Source: Asanoa sp. WMMD1127 (GTDB taxonomy: Bacteria > Actinomycetota > Actinomycetes > Mycobacteriales > Micromonosporaceae). Taken from it: a stretch of 64,000 nucleotides of DNA. The DNA lies in NCBI RefSeq assembly GCF_029626225.1, contig NZ_JARUBP010000001.1, forward strand, positions 186,001-250,000. The letters run 5' to 3'. Numbering within the stretch: the first letter of the stretch is position 1; each line of letters begins with the position of its first letter. The notes below the pieces were generated by a model that was not told where the DNA came from, ran no database searches, and saw nothing but the letters and a program-made list of their open reading frames with translations. Positions 1 through 8,236 of this stretch are shown in pieces. The translations under genes were made by a program, and so were the position numbers.

Positions 1-421
1 CGTCGTCGCGGGCCTCGGCCTCGTCGACCACGCCGTCACCGTCGCGGTCCGCGGCGGGCGCCTCGGCGCTGTCGGCCACACCGTCACCGTCGCGGTCGGC
101 GTCGTCGCGCGCCTCGGCGCTGTCGACCACGCCGTCACCGTCGCGGTCCGCGTCGGCGCCCGTCACCACGTTGTCGTGGTAGCCGGCCTCCGGCGTGGTG
201 CTGTCGTGGTAGCCGGGCTCCGGCGTGGTGCTGTCGTGGTAGCCGTCGTCGACCACGTTGCCCTCGAAGTGGCCCCGCTCGGTCTCGTCGTAGCCGCCGT
301 CCACGGCGTCCGCGGTGCGGTCGGCGTCGTGCTCGTCGTCGGGCGCGGTCCGCTGCACCGGCACCGGGTCGGAACGCACTGCCTCGGGGTGTTCGTCGCT
401 GCGCTGGTCCTGGTAGCTCAT
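1..421 (-). CDS. Acidic DxDxDG-repeat protein, 3' end beyond window
   Basis: The frame opens at ATG 421 on the minus strand behind a GAGGAGAT ribosome site and stays open to the window edge, so the C-terminus is missing (about 140 codons visible). The visible protein is very acidic. It holds a three-fold repeat of the form GYHD-STTPE-(P/A) around residues 62-90 and then at least three copies of DRDGDGVVD/DRDGDGVAD followed by SAEA or EAEA. DxDxDG is the calcium loop of thrombospondin type-3 and dockerin/EF-hand-like repeats, so calcium binding is likely. There is no signal peptide at the N-terminus. It lies 17 bp after the membrane protein gene at 439-1014 and is probably co-transcribed with it. 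Function unknown. Confidence 0.75.
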   Translation of the reverse strand, partial: MSYQDQRSDEHPEAVRSDPVPVQRTAPDDEHDADRTADAVDGGYDETERGHFEGNVVDDGYHDSTTPEPGYHDSTTPEAGYHDNVVTGADADRDGDGVVDSAEARDDADRDGDGVADSAEAPAADRDGDGVVDEAEARDD

Positions 422-438
422 GGGGGATCTCCTCGAAG

Positions 439-1014
439 TTAGCGGGCGTCGGTGACCGGGCCGTCGTGGCGCGGGGTGTGCACGGGCTCGTCACCGAGCA
501 GCTCCGCGACCAGGGAGCGGTAGTGGACGACGGCCTGGCGCAGCTGCTCGGTGCTGGCCTCGCCGCGCTCGTTGGCGAGATGGATGTCGTGCGCCTCGCG
601 GTAGTTGCCGAGCGTGCGGGCGTGTTCGACGGAGAGGTGGGCGAGCTGGTCGTCGTAGTTGTCGGTGGGGTAGCCGCGCTCGGCGATCAGCCGGGTGACC
701 AGCTCGTCGGCGGCGCCGACCGCGCGGGCGGGGTCGTCGACGAAGAGGACCTGCAGCTCCTCCCAGGCCTGGGCGTAGCGGGCCCGCGACTCCTCGGTCA
801 ACGGCGTGAGCGTCAGCTCGGCGTGCCGGCGCTCCCGCTCGCGCAGTTCGCGCTCCGCGGCGGTCCGGCTCTCCTGTTCTTCGACGACCCGGTCGTACTC
901 CGGGCCGAACTTGCTCTGCAGTGCCCGACGACGCATCGCCTGCCACGCGAATATGCCGACCGCGACGAGCACCACGATGACGATGACGAGAACGACGATC
1001 CCTGTGGACGACAT
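439..1014 (-). CDS. Small single-pass membrane protein with charged cytoplasmic domain, unknown function
   Basis: Start ATG 1014 is fixed by an AAGGAGG site 7 nt upstream; longer in-frame extensions lack a ribosome site. The 191-residue product begins with one transmembrane helix (about residues 6-27, rich in V/I/L) followed by QAMRRR, which suggests a cytoplasmic C-terminal part. Residues 35-75 are E/R-rich and likely helical or coiled coil (EEQESRTAAERELRERERRHAE). The rest looks like a helical bundle. I do not recognise a named family with certainty; similar 'membrane anchor plus helical domain' proteins are common in actinomycetes. It is head-to-head with cvnA (1250) and followed by the calcium-repeat gene, so a shared envelope role is possible but unproven. 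Confidence 0.8.
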   Translation of the reverse strand: MSSTGIVVLVIVIVVLVAVGIFAWQAMRRRALQSKFGPEYDRVVEEQESRTAAERELRERERRHAELTLTPLTEESRARYAQAWEELQVLFVDDPARAVGAADELVTRLIAERGYPTDNYDDQLAHLSVEHARTLGNYREAHDIHLANERGEASTEQLRQAVVHYRSLVAELLGDEPVHTPRHDGPVTDAR

Positions 1015-1249
1015 GGCGTTCCTCCTTCGGCCACTTATTTCCCAGATGGCAAAGGTCGCCAACCCTGCTGGACGAAACTTGTTTCGCACGCGTACGCCCA
1101 GCGACCGGGACATCGACGTCCGGCTGTAGTGTCGCCGGGCCCGGTTGCGTATCCTGCCCAAGGCGCATGCGTCACCGGCGGTGTCGGCTTTCTGGCGGGA
1201 GCGGGCAGGACGTGTGTCGTCGATCCTGCCAACCCTCGGGCGAGGACTG

Positions 1250-3982
1250 ATGAATACGCGCAGCTGGTCGATCCGTTCGAAGATCATCTCCCTGGTCGCC
1301 GTGCCGATCGCGGCACTCACGGCATTGTGGATCTTCGCGACCACGTTGACGCTGGGTCCCGCGCTCAGCCTGCTGTCGGCGCAGGGGCTGCTCGACGACG
1401 TCGGCCGCCCCGGCGAGAACGTCGTCGCCGAGCTGCAGCAGGAACGCCGACTGTCCCTTGTCTACCTCGCCGGCCGGACGAGCCCGGAACGCCTGGCCGC
1501 CGCCCGGGTCGAGACCGACAACGCGATCGCCGAGTTCCGCCGCCGGTCCGCCGACGCCGACACCAGCGACGCGCTCGCCGAGCGGCTGGGCCAGCTCGAC
1601 CAGGCGTTCGCCGTGCTGCCCTCGGGTCGGGACTTCATCGACCGCCGCGACATGGACAAGGCCGGCGCGCTCGGGCTCTACAACGGCGTGATCGACTCCG
1701 CCTTCCGGGCGTTCGCGGTGCTGGTCGCGTTGCCCGACGAGCAGCTGGCCCGCGACGCCCGCGCGATCACGTCCCTCGGCCGGGCCCGCGAGGTGCTCGC
1801 CCGCGCCGACGCCCTGCTGGCCGGGGTGTTCGCGGGCGGCCGGTTCGCCGCCGACGAGCACAGCCAGCTGGTGCAGATCGTCGGCACCGAGCGCTACCTC
1901 TACGAGTCCGCGGTCGCCGACCTGCCGGACGCCGACCGGGCCGCGTACACCCAGCTCACCGAGGGCGCCGCGGCCACCCAGCTCAACGACATGCTCAACA
2001 CGCTGGTCAGCAAGGGCCGCACCAACGCGCCGCCGCCGATCGCCGCGACCGCCTGGCAGTCCGCCTACGACACGGTGCAGCACAACCTGCGCGAGTTCGA
2101 GCTCGCCGCCTCCGACCGGCTCGCCGACCGGTCCATCCCGGTCGCCACGGGCATCCTGGTCCGGCTCGGCCTGGCCGGCATCCTCGGGCTGATCGCCGTC
2201 GGTGTCGCCCTCTACATCTCGATCGGCGTGGGCCGCGGGCTGATCCGCCGCCTCGACGGCCTGCGGGCCGCCGCGCTCGAACTGGCCGACGAGCGGCTGC
2301 CCGCCCTGATCGGCCGGCTGCGGCGCGGCCAGGAGGTCGACGTCGCGGCCGAGTCGCCCCCGCTGGAGTTCGGCAACGACGAGCTGGGGCAGGTCGGGCA
2401 GGCGTTCGCGGCCGTCCAGCGCACCGCGGTCGCGTCCGCCGTCGACGAGGCCACCCTGCGCCGCGGCCTCAGCGACGTCTTCCTCAACATCGCCCGGCGC
2501 AGCCAGACGCTGCTGCACCGGCAGCTGGCGCTGCTCGACAAGATGGAGCGGCGCACCACCGACCCCGACGAGCTGGGCGACCTGTTCCGGGTCGACCACC
2601 TCGCCACCCGCATGCGCCGCCACGCCGAGGACCTCGTCGTGCTCGCCGGCGCCGCGCCGGGCCGGGGCTGGCGCACGCCGGTCCCGATGATCGACGTGAT
2701 CCGTGGCGCGGTGTCCGAGGTGGAGGACTACCCGCGGGTCAACATCATGGCCATCGAGCCGGCCGCCGTCGCCGGTCGCGCCGTCGCCGACGTCATCCAC
2801 CTGCTGGCCGAGCTGATCGAGAACGCGACCTCGTTCTCGCCGCCGCACACCAAGGTGCACGTCGCCGGCCAGAGCGTGCCCAACGGCTACGCCATCGAGA
2901 TCGAGGACCGCGGCCTCGGCATGTCGCCCGAGGCGATCGACGAGGCCAACCAGCGCCTCTCCGAGCCGCCGGAGTTCGACCCGGCCAACTCCGCGCGCCT
3001 CGGCCTGTTCGTGGTGGCCCAGCTCGGCGCCCGGCACGGCGTACGCGTGCGGCTGCGCCCGTCCCCCTACGGCGGTGTGACCGCGGTGGCCCTGCTGCCG
3101 ACGGCGCTGATCGGCGCCGGCACCGGCGCGCTGGCCCTGCCCGGGCGCGCGCCGGCCGAGGTCGAGGCGCCCGCCGACCTGGCCCTGCCGGCCGGCGAGG
3201 CGCAAGCGGTGCTGGTCCCCGCCGACGAGACGCCGATGTGGACGGTGCCGGCCTCGTCGGAGAACACGTCCACGGGCGCCTGGGCATCCTCGCCCGGCGC
3301 CAACTGGCCCACCGCACTCTCGGGCGGGCTGACCACGCCTCCCCCGTCCCCCGCCGATGCGTTGGCGGAGCCGACTCCGGTGCTGGGCCTGCCGGTGCAG
3401 CGGCGCCGGCGTCCGCCGGAGGAGGCGACCGCCGAGCTCGTGATCGGCGACGACGGCCTGCCCCGCCGCAACCGGCAACGGCACCTGGCGCCACAGCTGC
3501 GCCGGCCGGTCGACGAGCCGTCCGGCGGCTTCGCGACCCGGCCGTCCTCGGCCCCACCGGCGCCGCTCGACCCCGACGAGGTGCGGGCCCGGATGTCGGC
3601 CCTGCAGGCCGGCACCAACCGCGGCCGCCGCGAAAGCGCCAACCTGACCCCGGCGCCACCGGCCGCCGACGGCGGGTCGAAACCGATGTGGACACCGCCG
3701 CCACCCGCGGGCGACGACACCAGGGCGTTGCGGATCACCCGCTACACCTCGCCGACGACATCGGCGCCGGCCGACGGCGCGAGCACCGACGGCAACGGGG
3801 CCAACGGCAGCACCGGGCCGCACGACGGCGGTGCGGCCACCGAGGACGACGCGTCGGGTCAACTTCCCGACTCGACCGAGGGAACCGGGTCCACGACGCC
3901 GCCCGTACCCTCTGATCAACCACCGGCACCCGCTGCCGAGGGCGCGTCGCAGGTCAAGGATCCATCCGGAAAGGACGCGTAA
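1250..3982 (+). CDS. cvnA: Conservon sensor histidine-kinase-like protein CvnA (copy 1)
   Basis: The 910-residue protein starts at ATG 1250 after a GAGGA-like site. Order of parts: basic N-terminus and TM1 (about 15-38), an extracytoplasmic helical region of the nitrate/nitrite-sensing (NIT) type (about 50-290), TM2 (about 297-322), HAMP-like linker (about 325-400), a helical dimerisation region containing ARRSQTLLHRQLALLDKMER, and a GHKL ATPase domain with N box LIENATSFSPP, G1-like EDRGLGM and G2-like LGLFVVAQL (about 500-620). The last 290 residues are a disordered P/A/T-rich tail. In Streptomyces conservons CvnA sits at the membrane and assembles with CvnB-D. The stop codon directly abuts the GTG of cvnB, so the four genes form one operon. 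Whether it autophosphorylates cannot be told; the usual H-box is not clear. Confidence 0.92.
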   Translation: MNTRSWSIRSKIISLVAVPIAALTALWIFATTLTLGPALSLLSAQGLLDDVGRPGENVVAELQQERRLSLVYLAGRTSPERLAAARVETDNAIAEFRRRSADADTSDALAERLGQLDQAFAVLPSGRDFIDRRDMDKAGALGLYNGVIDSAFRAFAVLVALPDEQLARDARAITSLGRAREVLARADALLAGVFAGGRFAADEHSQLVQIVGTERYLYESAVADLPDADRAAYTQLTEGAAATQLNDMLNTLVSKGRTNAPPPIAATAWQSAYDTVQHNLREFELAASDRLADRSIPVATGILVRLGLAGILGLIAVGVALYISIGVGRGLIRRLDGLRAAALELADERLPALIGRLRRGQEVDVAAESPPLEFGNDELGQVGQAFAAVQRTAVASAVDEATLRRGLSDVFLNIARRSQTLLHRQLALLDKMERRTTDPDELGDLFRVDHLATRMRRHAEDLVVLAGAAPGRGWRTPVPMIDVIRGAVSEVEDYPRVNIMAIEPAAVAGRAVADVIHLLAELIENATSFSPPHTKVHVAGQSVPNGYAIEIEDRGLGMSPEAIDEANQRLSEPPEFDPANSARLGLFVVAQLGARHGVRVRLRPSPYGGVTAVALLPTALIGAGTGALALPGRAPAEVEAPADLALPAGEAQAVLVPADETPMWTVPASSENTSTGAWASSPGANWPTALSGGLTTPPPSPADALAEPTPVLGLPVQRRRRPPEEATAELVIGDDGLPRRNRQRHLAPQLRRPVDEPSGGFATRPSSAPPAPLDPDEVRARMSALQAGTNRGRRESANLTPAPPAADGGSKPMWTPPPPAGDDTRALRITRYTSPTTSAPADGASTDGNGANGSTGPHDGGAATEDDASGQLPDSTEGTGSTTPPVPSDQPPAPAAEGASQVKDPSGKDA

Positions 3983-4417
3983 GTGACGCAGACGACCAGG
4001 CCGCAGACCAACCTCGACTGGCTGCTCGAAGACCTCGTCGCCCGCGTGCCCGGGGCGGAGCAGGCGATCGTGCTCTCGGCCGACGGGCTGCTGATGGGTT
4101 CGACCCGCGGGTTGGAGCGCGACGACGCCGAGCACCTGGCCGCGATGGCCGCCGGCTTCCAGAGCCTCGCCAAGGGCGCGAGCCGGCACTTCGACGCCGG
4201 GCCCGTGCGCCAGACGATGGTGGAGATGGAGCAGGCCTACCTCTTCGTGACCGCCGCCGGGCAGGGCGCCTGCCTCGCGCTGCTGGCCACGTCGGAGACC
4301 GACATCGGGCTGGCCGCGTACGAGATGGCCATGCTCGTCACCCGGGTCGGCCAGACGCTGACCGCGCCGGCCCGGATCCCGCCGACCGCCCCGCCGGAGA
4401 GCGCCGATGGTGGCTGA
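3983..4417 (+). CDS. cvnB: Roadblock/LC7 family protein CvnB (copy 1)
   Basis: The GTG at 3983 follows the cvnA stop TAA without a gap. The 144-residue product has the roadblock/LC7 fold signature: NLDWLLEDLVARVPGAEQAIVLSADGLLMGSTRGL, then LAAMAAGFQSLAKGA and TMVEMEQAYLFVTAAGQGACLALLA. Roadblock proteins of the MglB type act as partners or activating proteins of small Ras-like GTPases; here the GTPase is encoded two genes downstream (4771). The 3' end overlaps cvnC by 11 bp, which suggests translational coupling. Cytosolic, without signal or membrane segments. Confidence 0.93.
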   Translation: MTQTTRPQTNLDWLLEDLVARVPGAEQAIVLSADGLLMGSTRGLERDDAEHLAAMAAGFQSLAKGASRHFDAGPVRQTMVEMEQAYLFVTAAGQGACLALLATSETDIGLAAYEMAMLVTRVGQTLTAPARIPPTAPPESADGG

Positions 4418-4790
4418 TCCCCGCACGCCCGGGCCCGACTGGCTCGACATGGAAGCCGGGCCGGTCGTCCGCCCGTACACGGTGACCGGCGGTCGGGTCC
4501 GCCCGGCGACTGGCTTCGACCTGGTGGCGTTCGTGGTGGCGGCGCCGCTCGACCGGGTCGACCTGGCGCCCCTGCAACCCGAGCACCGCGCGATCATCGA
4601 GGTCGCGCAGCGCCCGGTGGCCGTGGCCGAGCTCGCCGCCCGGGTCGACCTCGCGCTCGGCGTCGTCCGGGTGCTGCTCGGCGACCTGCTCACCGCGGGC
4701 CTCGTGGCGTCCTACGAGCCGCAGCCCGCGGCCTCCCTGCCCGACAACGACATACTCCAGGCGGTGGTCAATGGACTCCGTGCACTCTGA
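4407..4790 (+). CDS. cvnC: DUF742 protein CvnC (copy 1)
   Basis: The 127-residue protein begins inside the end of cvnB and ends 20 bp inside cvnD. It carries the DUF742 signature: RPYTVTGGRVRPATGFDLVAFV near residues 20-45 and a winged-helix-like second half (EHRAIIEVAQRPVAVAELAARVDLALGVVRVLLGDLLTAGLV, 52-95). DUF742 proteins are always found in conservons between the roadblock protein and the GTPase. The winged-helix half may bind DNA or proteins; its exact role is not known. Overlaps on both sides point to coupled translation and fixed stoichiometry. Confidence 0.92.
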   Translation: MVADPRTPGPDWLDMEAGPVVRPYTVTGGRVRPATGFDLVAFVVAAPLDRVDLAPLQPEHRAIIEVAQRPVAVAELAARVDLALGVVRVLLGDLLTAGLVASYEPQPAASLPDNDILQAVVNGLRAL

Positions 4791-5373
4791 CCGCTCCGGG
4801 GGCCCCGGGGAGGGGCAACACATCCCGATCGCCCTCAAGATCCTGATTGCGGGCGGTTTCGGAGTCGGCAAGACCACGCTGGTCGGCGCGGTGAGCGAGA
4901 TCCGCCCGCTGCAGACCGAAGAGGTGCTCAGCTCGGCGAGCGAGGAGACCGACGACGTCTCCGGCGTCGAGGGCAAGAACACGACCACGGTCGCCATGGA
5001 CTTCGGCCGGATCACGATCAACAAGGACCTGCAGGTCTATCTGTTCGGTACGCCCGGCCAGGACCGCTTCTGGTTCCTCTGGGACGAGCTGGCCTTCGGC
5101 GCCCTCGGCGCGGTCGTGCTGGCCGACACGCGGCGGCTGGCGGACTGTTTCCCGTCGGTGGACTACTTCGAGACCCGCAACACGCCGTTCGTGGTGGGCG
5201 TCAACTGCTTCGACGGCATCCAGAAGCACAGCGCCGACTCCGTCCGCAACGCCCTCGACCTCGACCCGGGCGTCCCGGTGCTGCTCTGCGACGCCCGCGA
5301 CCGGCAGTCCGGCAAGGCGCTGCTGATCGCCCTGGTCGAGCACGTGGCGAGCCGGCGGGTGCCGACGGGCTGA
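4771..5373 (+). CDS. cvnD: Small Ras-like ATP/GTP-binding protein CvnD (copy 1)
   Basis: The 200-residue GTPase starts at ATG 4771, 20 bp inside cvnC. The P-loop GGFGVGKTT lies at about residues 27-35, the switch I region has TTTVAMDFGRI (about 70-80), the G3-like motif is FGTPGQDRF (about 91-99) and the base-recognition loop is NCFDG rather than the usual NKxD (about 148-152), as is typical for this MglA-like actinobacterial group. It is expected to cycle between nucleotide states on the membrane-associated conservon complex, with CvnB as its roadblock partner. It is the last gene of the operon; 25 bp separate it from the next gene. Confidence 0.94.
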   Translation: MDSVHSDRSGGPGEGQHIPIALKILIAGGFGVGKTTLVGAVSEIRPLQTEEVLSSASEETDDVSGVEGKNTTTVAMDFGRITINKDLQVYLFGTPGQDRFWFLWDELAFGALGAVVLADTRRLADCFPSVDYFETRNTPFVVGVNCFDGIQKHSADSVRNALDLDPGVPVLLCDARDRQSGKALLIALVEHVASRRVPTG

Positions 5374-5398
5374 TTTCCTGTCATACCCGGGGTCGAAC

Positions 5399-5860
5399 AT
5401 GGACCCCATGACCACACGGATGCAGATCACCATCGATTGCGCGGAGCCGACCGCCCTGGCCCGCTTCTGGGCCACGGCACTGCACTACGACCCCGCTCCG
5501 CCGCCGTCAGGCTTCGCGAGCTGGCACGCGTGGTACCGCAGCGTCGGCGTGCCCGAGGAGGAGCTCGCGGGCCAGCCCGACGAGCCCGACCGCATCGTCG
5601 ACCCGGCCGGCGTGGGGCCGAAGTTCTGGTTCCAGCGGGTCCCTGAGCCCAAGACGGTGAAAAACCGGGTCCACCTCGACCTCGACGTCAGCAAGGGCCG
5701 CGGCCAGCCGCTCGAGGAGCGACGCGCCGTGGTCGAGTCGGAGGTCGAGCGACTCCGCGCCGCCGGAGCGTCCGTGTTCCGCGTCCTCGACGATCCGGCC
5801 AACAGCTACTTCGCGGTGGTTCTGCAGGACCCGGAAGGCAACGAATTCTGCGTGTGCTGA
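5399..5860 (+). CDS. VOC superfamily (glyoxalase-like domain) protein
   Basis: The 153-residue protein has two short beta-alpha-beta units typical of single-chain glyoxalase-like proteins of actinomycetes: QITIDCAEPTALARFWATALHY at the start, KFWFQRVPEPKTVKNRVHLDLDV in the middle and DPEGNEFCVC at the end. The motif H(L)DLDV and the final E of GNEF are common metal-binding positions in the superfamily. The substrate is unknown. ATG 5399 and ATG 5408 are both possible starts. No ribosome site is seen, so the transcript may be leaderless. It stands alone after conservon 1. Confidence 0.85.
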   Translation: MDPMTTRMQITIDCAEPTALARFWATALHYDPAPPPSGFASWHAWYRSVGVPEEELAGQPDEPDRIVDPAGVGPKFWFQRVPEPKTVKNRVHLDLDVSKGRGQPLEERRAVVESEVERLRAAGASVFRVLDDPANSYFAVVLQDPEGNEFCVC

Positions 5861-5938
5861 GACCACCGGCGTCGCCGATCGCGGTCGGACGGATAGGGCC
5901 ACACCTCGCTTTCCGACGCGAACCCCTATCGTTCCAGC

Positions 5939-6416
5939 ATGCTGGATCCGAGCAACGTGGACCTGGATGAGATCGTCGACGCGCTCCAGGATCAAACCGC
6001 CGACGAGCACCGCTGGCTGATCAACCCGGCGACGGGCGAGATCGTCTTCTGGACGACGGACGGCGGCATCGACGGGACACGCCGATGGACCTCGACGACC
6101 TCGACGGCCTCGACCTGGTCGCGATCGACCCGCTACCGTCCCGCGTCTGGCACCGGGACATGGCCGACTTCGCCGAGGCAATCAGTGACGCCGTCGCCGG
6201 CCAGAGACTCGCACGGGCCATCCAGGGCCGTGGTGCGTTCCGTCGGTTCAAAACGAGCTCTACGAGGAGTACCCACACCTCCTACCCGCATGGCACGCCT
6301 TCCACGACGCACGCGCGCGGCGCCGGGCCATCGCCTGGCTGATCGACAACTCCCTGGTCGAGGCGGAGTCGGGTGAGCGCCTCGCGGCCCAACACCCTGA
6401 TCCCGAACTCCCCTGA
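5939..6416 (+). pseudogene. UPF0158 family protein, broken by two frameshifts
   Basis: Three reading frames must be joined to recover one UPF0158-like protein. Frame A from ATG 5939 gives LDEIVDALQDQTADEHRWLINPATGEIVFWT; it shifts near 6075 to frame B (PMDLDDLDGLDLVAIDPLPS, HRDMADFAEAISDAVAGQRL, RAIQGRGAFRRFK), and near 6252 to frame C (ELYEEYPHLLPAWHAFHDAR, RRRAIAWLIDNSLVEAESG) ending at TGA 6414. Each junction is explained by one missing base, at GGGACA and CAAAACG. The joined product would have the family's usual length of about 160 residues. The gene is either decayed or the two sites are sequence errors in homopolymer-like runs. A TATCGT box at 5927-5932 just before the ATG suggests a leaderless promoter. 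Confidence 0.8.
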
Positions 6417-6712
6417 CCTCTCCGGCCGCAGCTGCCATCATCGGACGCCGGGCCGCGGGTTGAGGGTTGGCAGTCACCGGTCGGTCGGCCCGGGCACTCA
6501 GCGCAGCGGCGAGCCCAGAGCCGCCGCAACGTTCGCGCACGCTGCCCGTTGGGCACGCACGAAATGCGGTCCGACGGACGGGTCCCTGCTGCTTGCCGAC
6601 TCGGCCAGACAAGCGGCGATCCCGAACCCACCGCCGCTTCAGCGCGATGTGACCCCGTCACCTGGACGGAGTTTCATGTCCGATCACCTAAGCTGACGGC
6701 CATTCGCCGGCA
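6417..6712. other. Intergenic stretch before the IS element, no gene seen
   Basis: About 300 bp between the UPF0158 pseudogene and the IS256 target duplication. Short open frames in it lack ribosome sites and family resemblance. A small GTGAC-N3-GTCAC palindrome is seen at about 6649-6659. Nothing else can be supported. Confidence 0.5.
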
Positions 6713-6745
6713 TCCGCGGAGGGTTGCGTCCACGGGCGTGGTGTA

Positions 6746-6779
6746 TGACTCGCCCACTTTGGGCGAGATGACGGGGATG
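6746..6779 (+). repeat. 34-bp hairpin insert splitting the left terminal repeat of the IS256 element
   Basis: Compared with the right end, the left end contains 34 extra bases. They include a perfect 7-bp stem, CTCGCCC (6749-6755) and GGGCGAG (6761-6767), with the loop ACTTT. Because it lies upstream of the transposase start it could act as a barrier to read-through transcription or translation, a known device in other IS elements; this is inference. Confidence 0.6.
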
Positions 6780-6837
6780 GGAACGGCCATCGCTTGATCC
6801 TTCGAAACGGCTAAGTCAACGAAGGAGAGATCAAGCG

Positions 6838-8076
6838 ATGGCCGCACCTGTGAGTGTGGATGGTGCCGCGTTTCTACGCGAGCACATCGAGTCCGCGTCA
6901 CCCGATCTGTTGCGGGCGATGGTCAAGACGTTCGCGGAGGCGTTGATGTCGGCGGAGGCTGACGCGGTCTGCGGCGCTGAGTACGGCGAACGCTGCCAGG
7001 ATCGGGTGAACTCCCGCAACGGTTACCGGCGTCGGGAGTGGGATACCCGGGCTGGCAGCGTGGAGTTGGCGATCCCGAAGCTGCGTCACGGCTCGTATTT
7101 CCCGGAGTGGCTGTTGCAGCACCGCCGGCGTGCGGAGCAGGCCCTGGTGTCGGTGGTGGCCACGGCGTATCTGCTCGGGGTCTCGACCCGGCGGGTGGAG
7201 AAACTGGTCGAGCAGCTCGGCATCGCCTCGTTGTCCAAGAGCCAGGTCTCGGAGATGGCCGCGCACCTGGACACGCAGGTCGACGCGTTCCGTAACCGGC
7301 CGTTGGACGCGGCGCATTACACGTTCGTGTGGATGGACGCCCTGGTGGTCAAGGTGCGTGAGCACGGCCGGATCGTGAACGTCCACGCCCTGGTCGCGGT
7401 CGGGGTCAACGCCGACGGGCAGCGTGAGGTCCTCGGGCTGGACGTCTGCTCGGACGAGGAGGGCTGGTTGGCGTTCCTGCGGTCGCTGACCGCGCGGGGC
7501 TTGTCCGGGGTCCGGCTGGTCGTCTCCGACGCCCACCGGGGCCTGGTCGCGGCGATCGGTGCCGCGCTGCCCGGCGCCGGTTGGCAGCGCTGCCGCACCC
7601 ACTACCTGCGCAACCTGCTGACCAAGGTCCCGAAGTCGGCGCAGCCGTGGGTCGCCACCTTGGTCCGCACCGTCTTCGACCAGCCCGATCCTGACAGTGT
7701 CCGAGCGCAGTACGACCGCGCCGTGACCGCGATCGCCGAACGGTTCCCAGCCGCTGCCGAGCACCTCGACGACGCCCGCGGCGAGCTCCTGGCGTTCACC
7801 GCGTTCCCGCGAGAGGTTTGGCGCCAGATCTGGTCGAACAATCCCCAGGAACGGTTGAACAAGGAAATCCGCCGCCGCACCGACGTGGTCGGGATCTTCC
7901 CGAACCGGGCCGCGATCATCCGCCTGGTCGGCGCGGTCCTGGCCGAACAGACCGACGAATGGATCGAGGGGCGCCGCTACATGGGCCTCGAGATCCTCGC
8001 CAAAGCCCGACTAACCGTGATCACGACCGAGGGAACCGACCACGCCACAGCCGCCACGGAGCTAGCAGCCGCCTAA
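6838..8076 (+). CDS. IS256-family (Mutator-like) transposase
   Basis: The 412-residue protein has the usual IS256 length. The N-terminal part (1-130) contains the DNA-binding region and the motif NSRNGYRRREWDTRAGSVEL. The DDE catalytic core follows: first Asp in VWMDALVVKV (about 163), second Asp in LVVSDAHRGL (about 231) with the family mark WQRCRTHYLRNLL downstream, and the catalytic Glu in NNPQERLNKEIRRR (about 342). An AAGGAGAG site lies 9 nt before ATG 6838. The reading frame is intact, so the element may still move. Confidence 0.95.
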   Translation: MAAPVSVDGAAFLREHIESASPDLLRAMVKTFAEALMSAEADAVCGAEYGERCQDRVNSRNGYRRREWDTRAGSVELAIPKLRHGSYFPEWLLQHRRRAEQALVSVVATAYLLGVSTRRVEKLVEQLGIASLSKSQVSEMAAHLDTQVDAFRNRPLDAAHYTFVWMDALVVKVREHGRIVNVHALVAVGVNADGQREVLGLDVCSDEEGWLAFLRSLTARGLSGVRLVVSDAHRGLVAAIGAALPGAGWQRCRTHYLRNLLTKVPKSAQPWVATLVRTVFDQPDPDSVRAQYDRAVTAIAERFPAAAEHLDDARGELLAFTAFPREVWRQIWSNNPQERLNKEIRRRTDVVGIFPNRAAIIRLVGAVLAEQTDEWIEGRRYMGLEILAKARLTVITTEGTDHATAATELAAA

Positions 8077-8236
8077 CATCAACCCAACTGGATCAAACGC
8101 TGGCCGTTCCTACACCACGCCAGCGGACGCGACCTCCGCGGAGCGTTGCCCGGTCGCCTTTCCCGTTCTTCGAAATTGGCATTCTTGATTCGCCCGCCAG
8201 GACCCCCGGAGCGCTGAGTTCGAGGATAATGGACAC

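Larger units (their letters stand above)
6721..8134 (+). mobile_element. Complete IS256-family insertion sequence
   Basis: The element carries one transposase gene (6838-8076). The left end (6721-6745, beginning GGGTTGCGTCC and ending GTGGTGTA) matches the right end read on the minus strand (8134-8110, beginning GGTCGCGTCC and ending GTGGTGTA). A second inner pair, starting GGAACGGCCA and ending TTGATCC (6780-6800 and 8110-8090), continues the inverted repeat. Between the outer and inner parts the left end has an extra 34 bp absent from the right end. The element is flanked on both sides by TCCGCGGA (6713-6720 and 8135-8142), the 8-bp target duplication expected for IS256. This octamer is palindromic, so part of the match could instead belong to the terminal repeats. 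Confidence 0.85.

Noticed and set aside
466-4693. Very long open frames on both strands over conservon 1
   Set aside because: They are antisense or off-frame to clear cvnA-D genes, are rich in R/G/P/A without domains and arise from high third-position GC.
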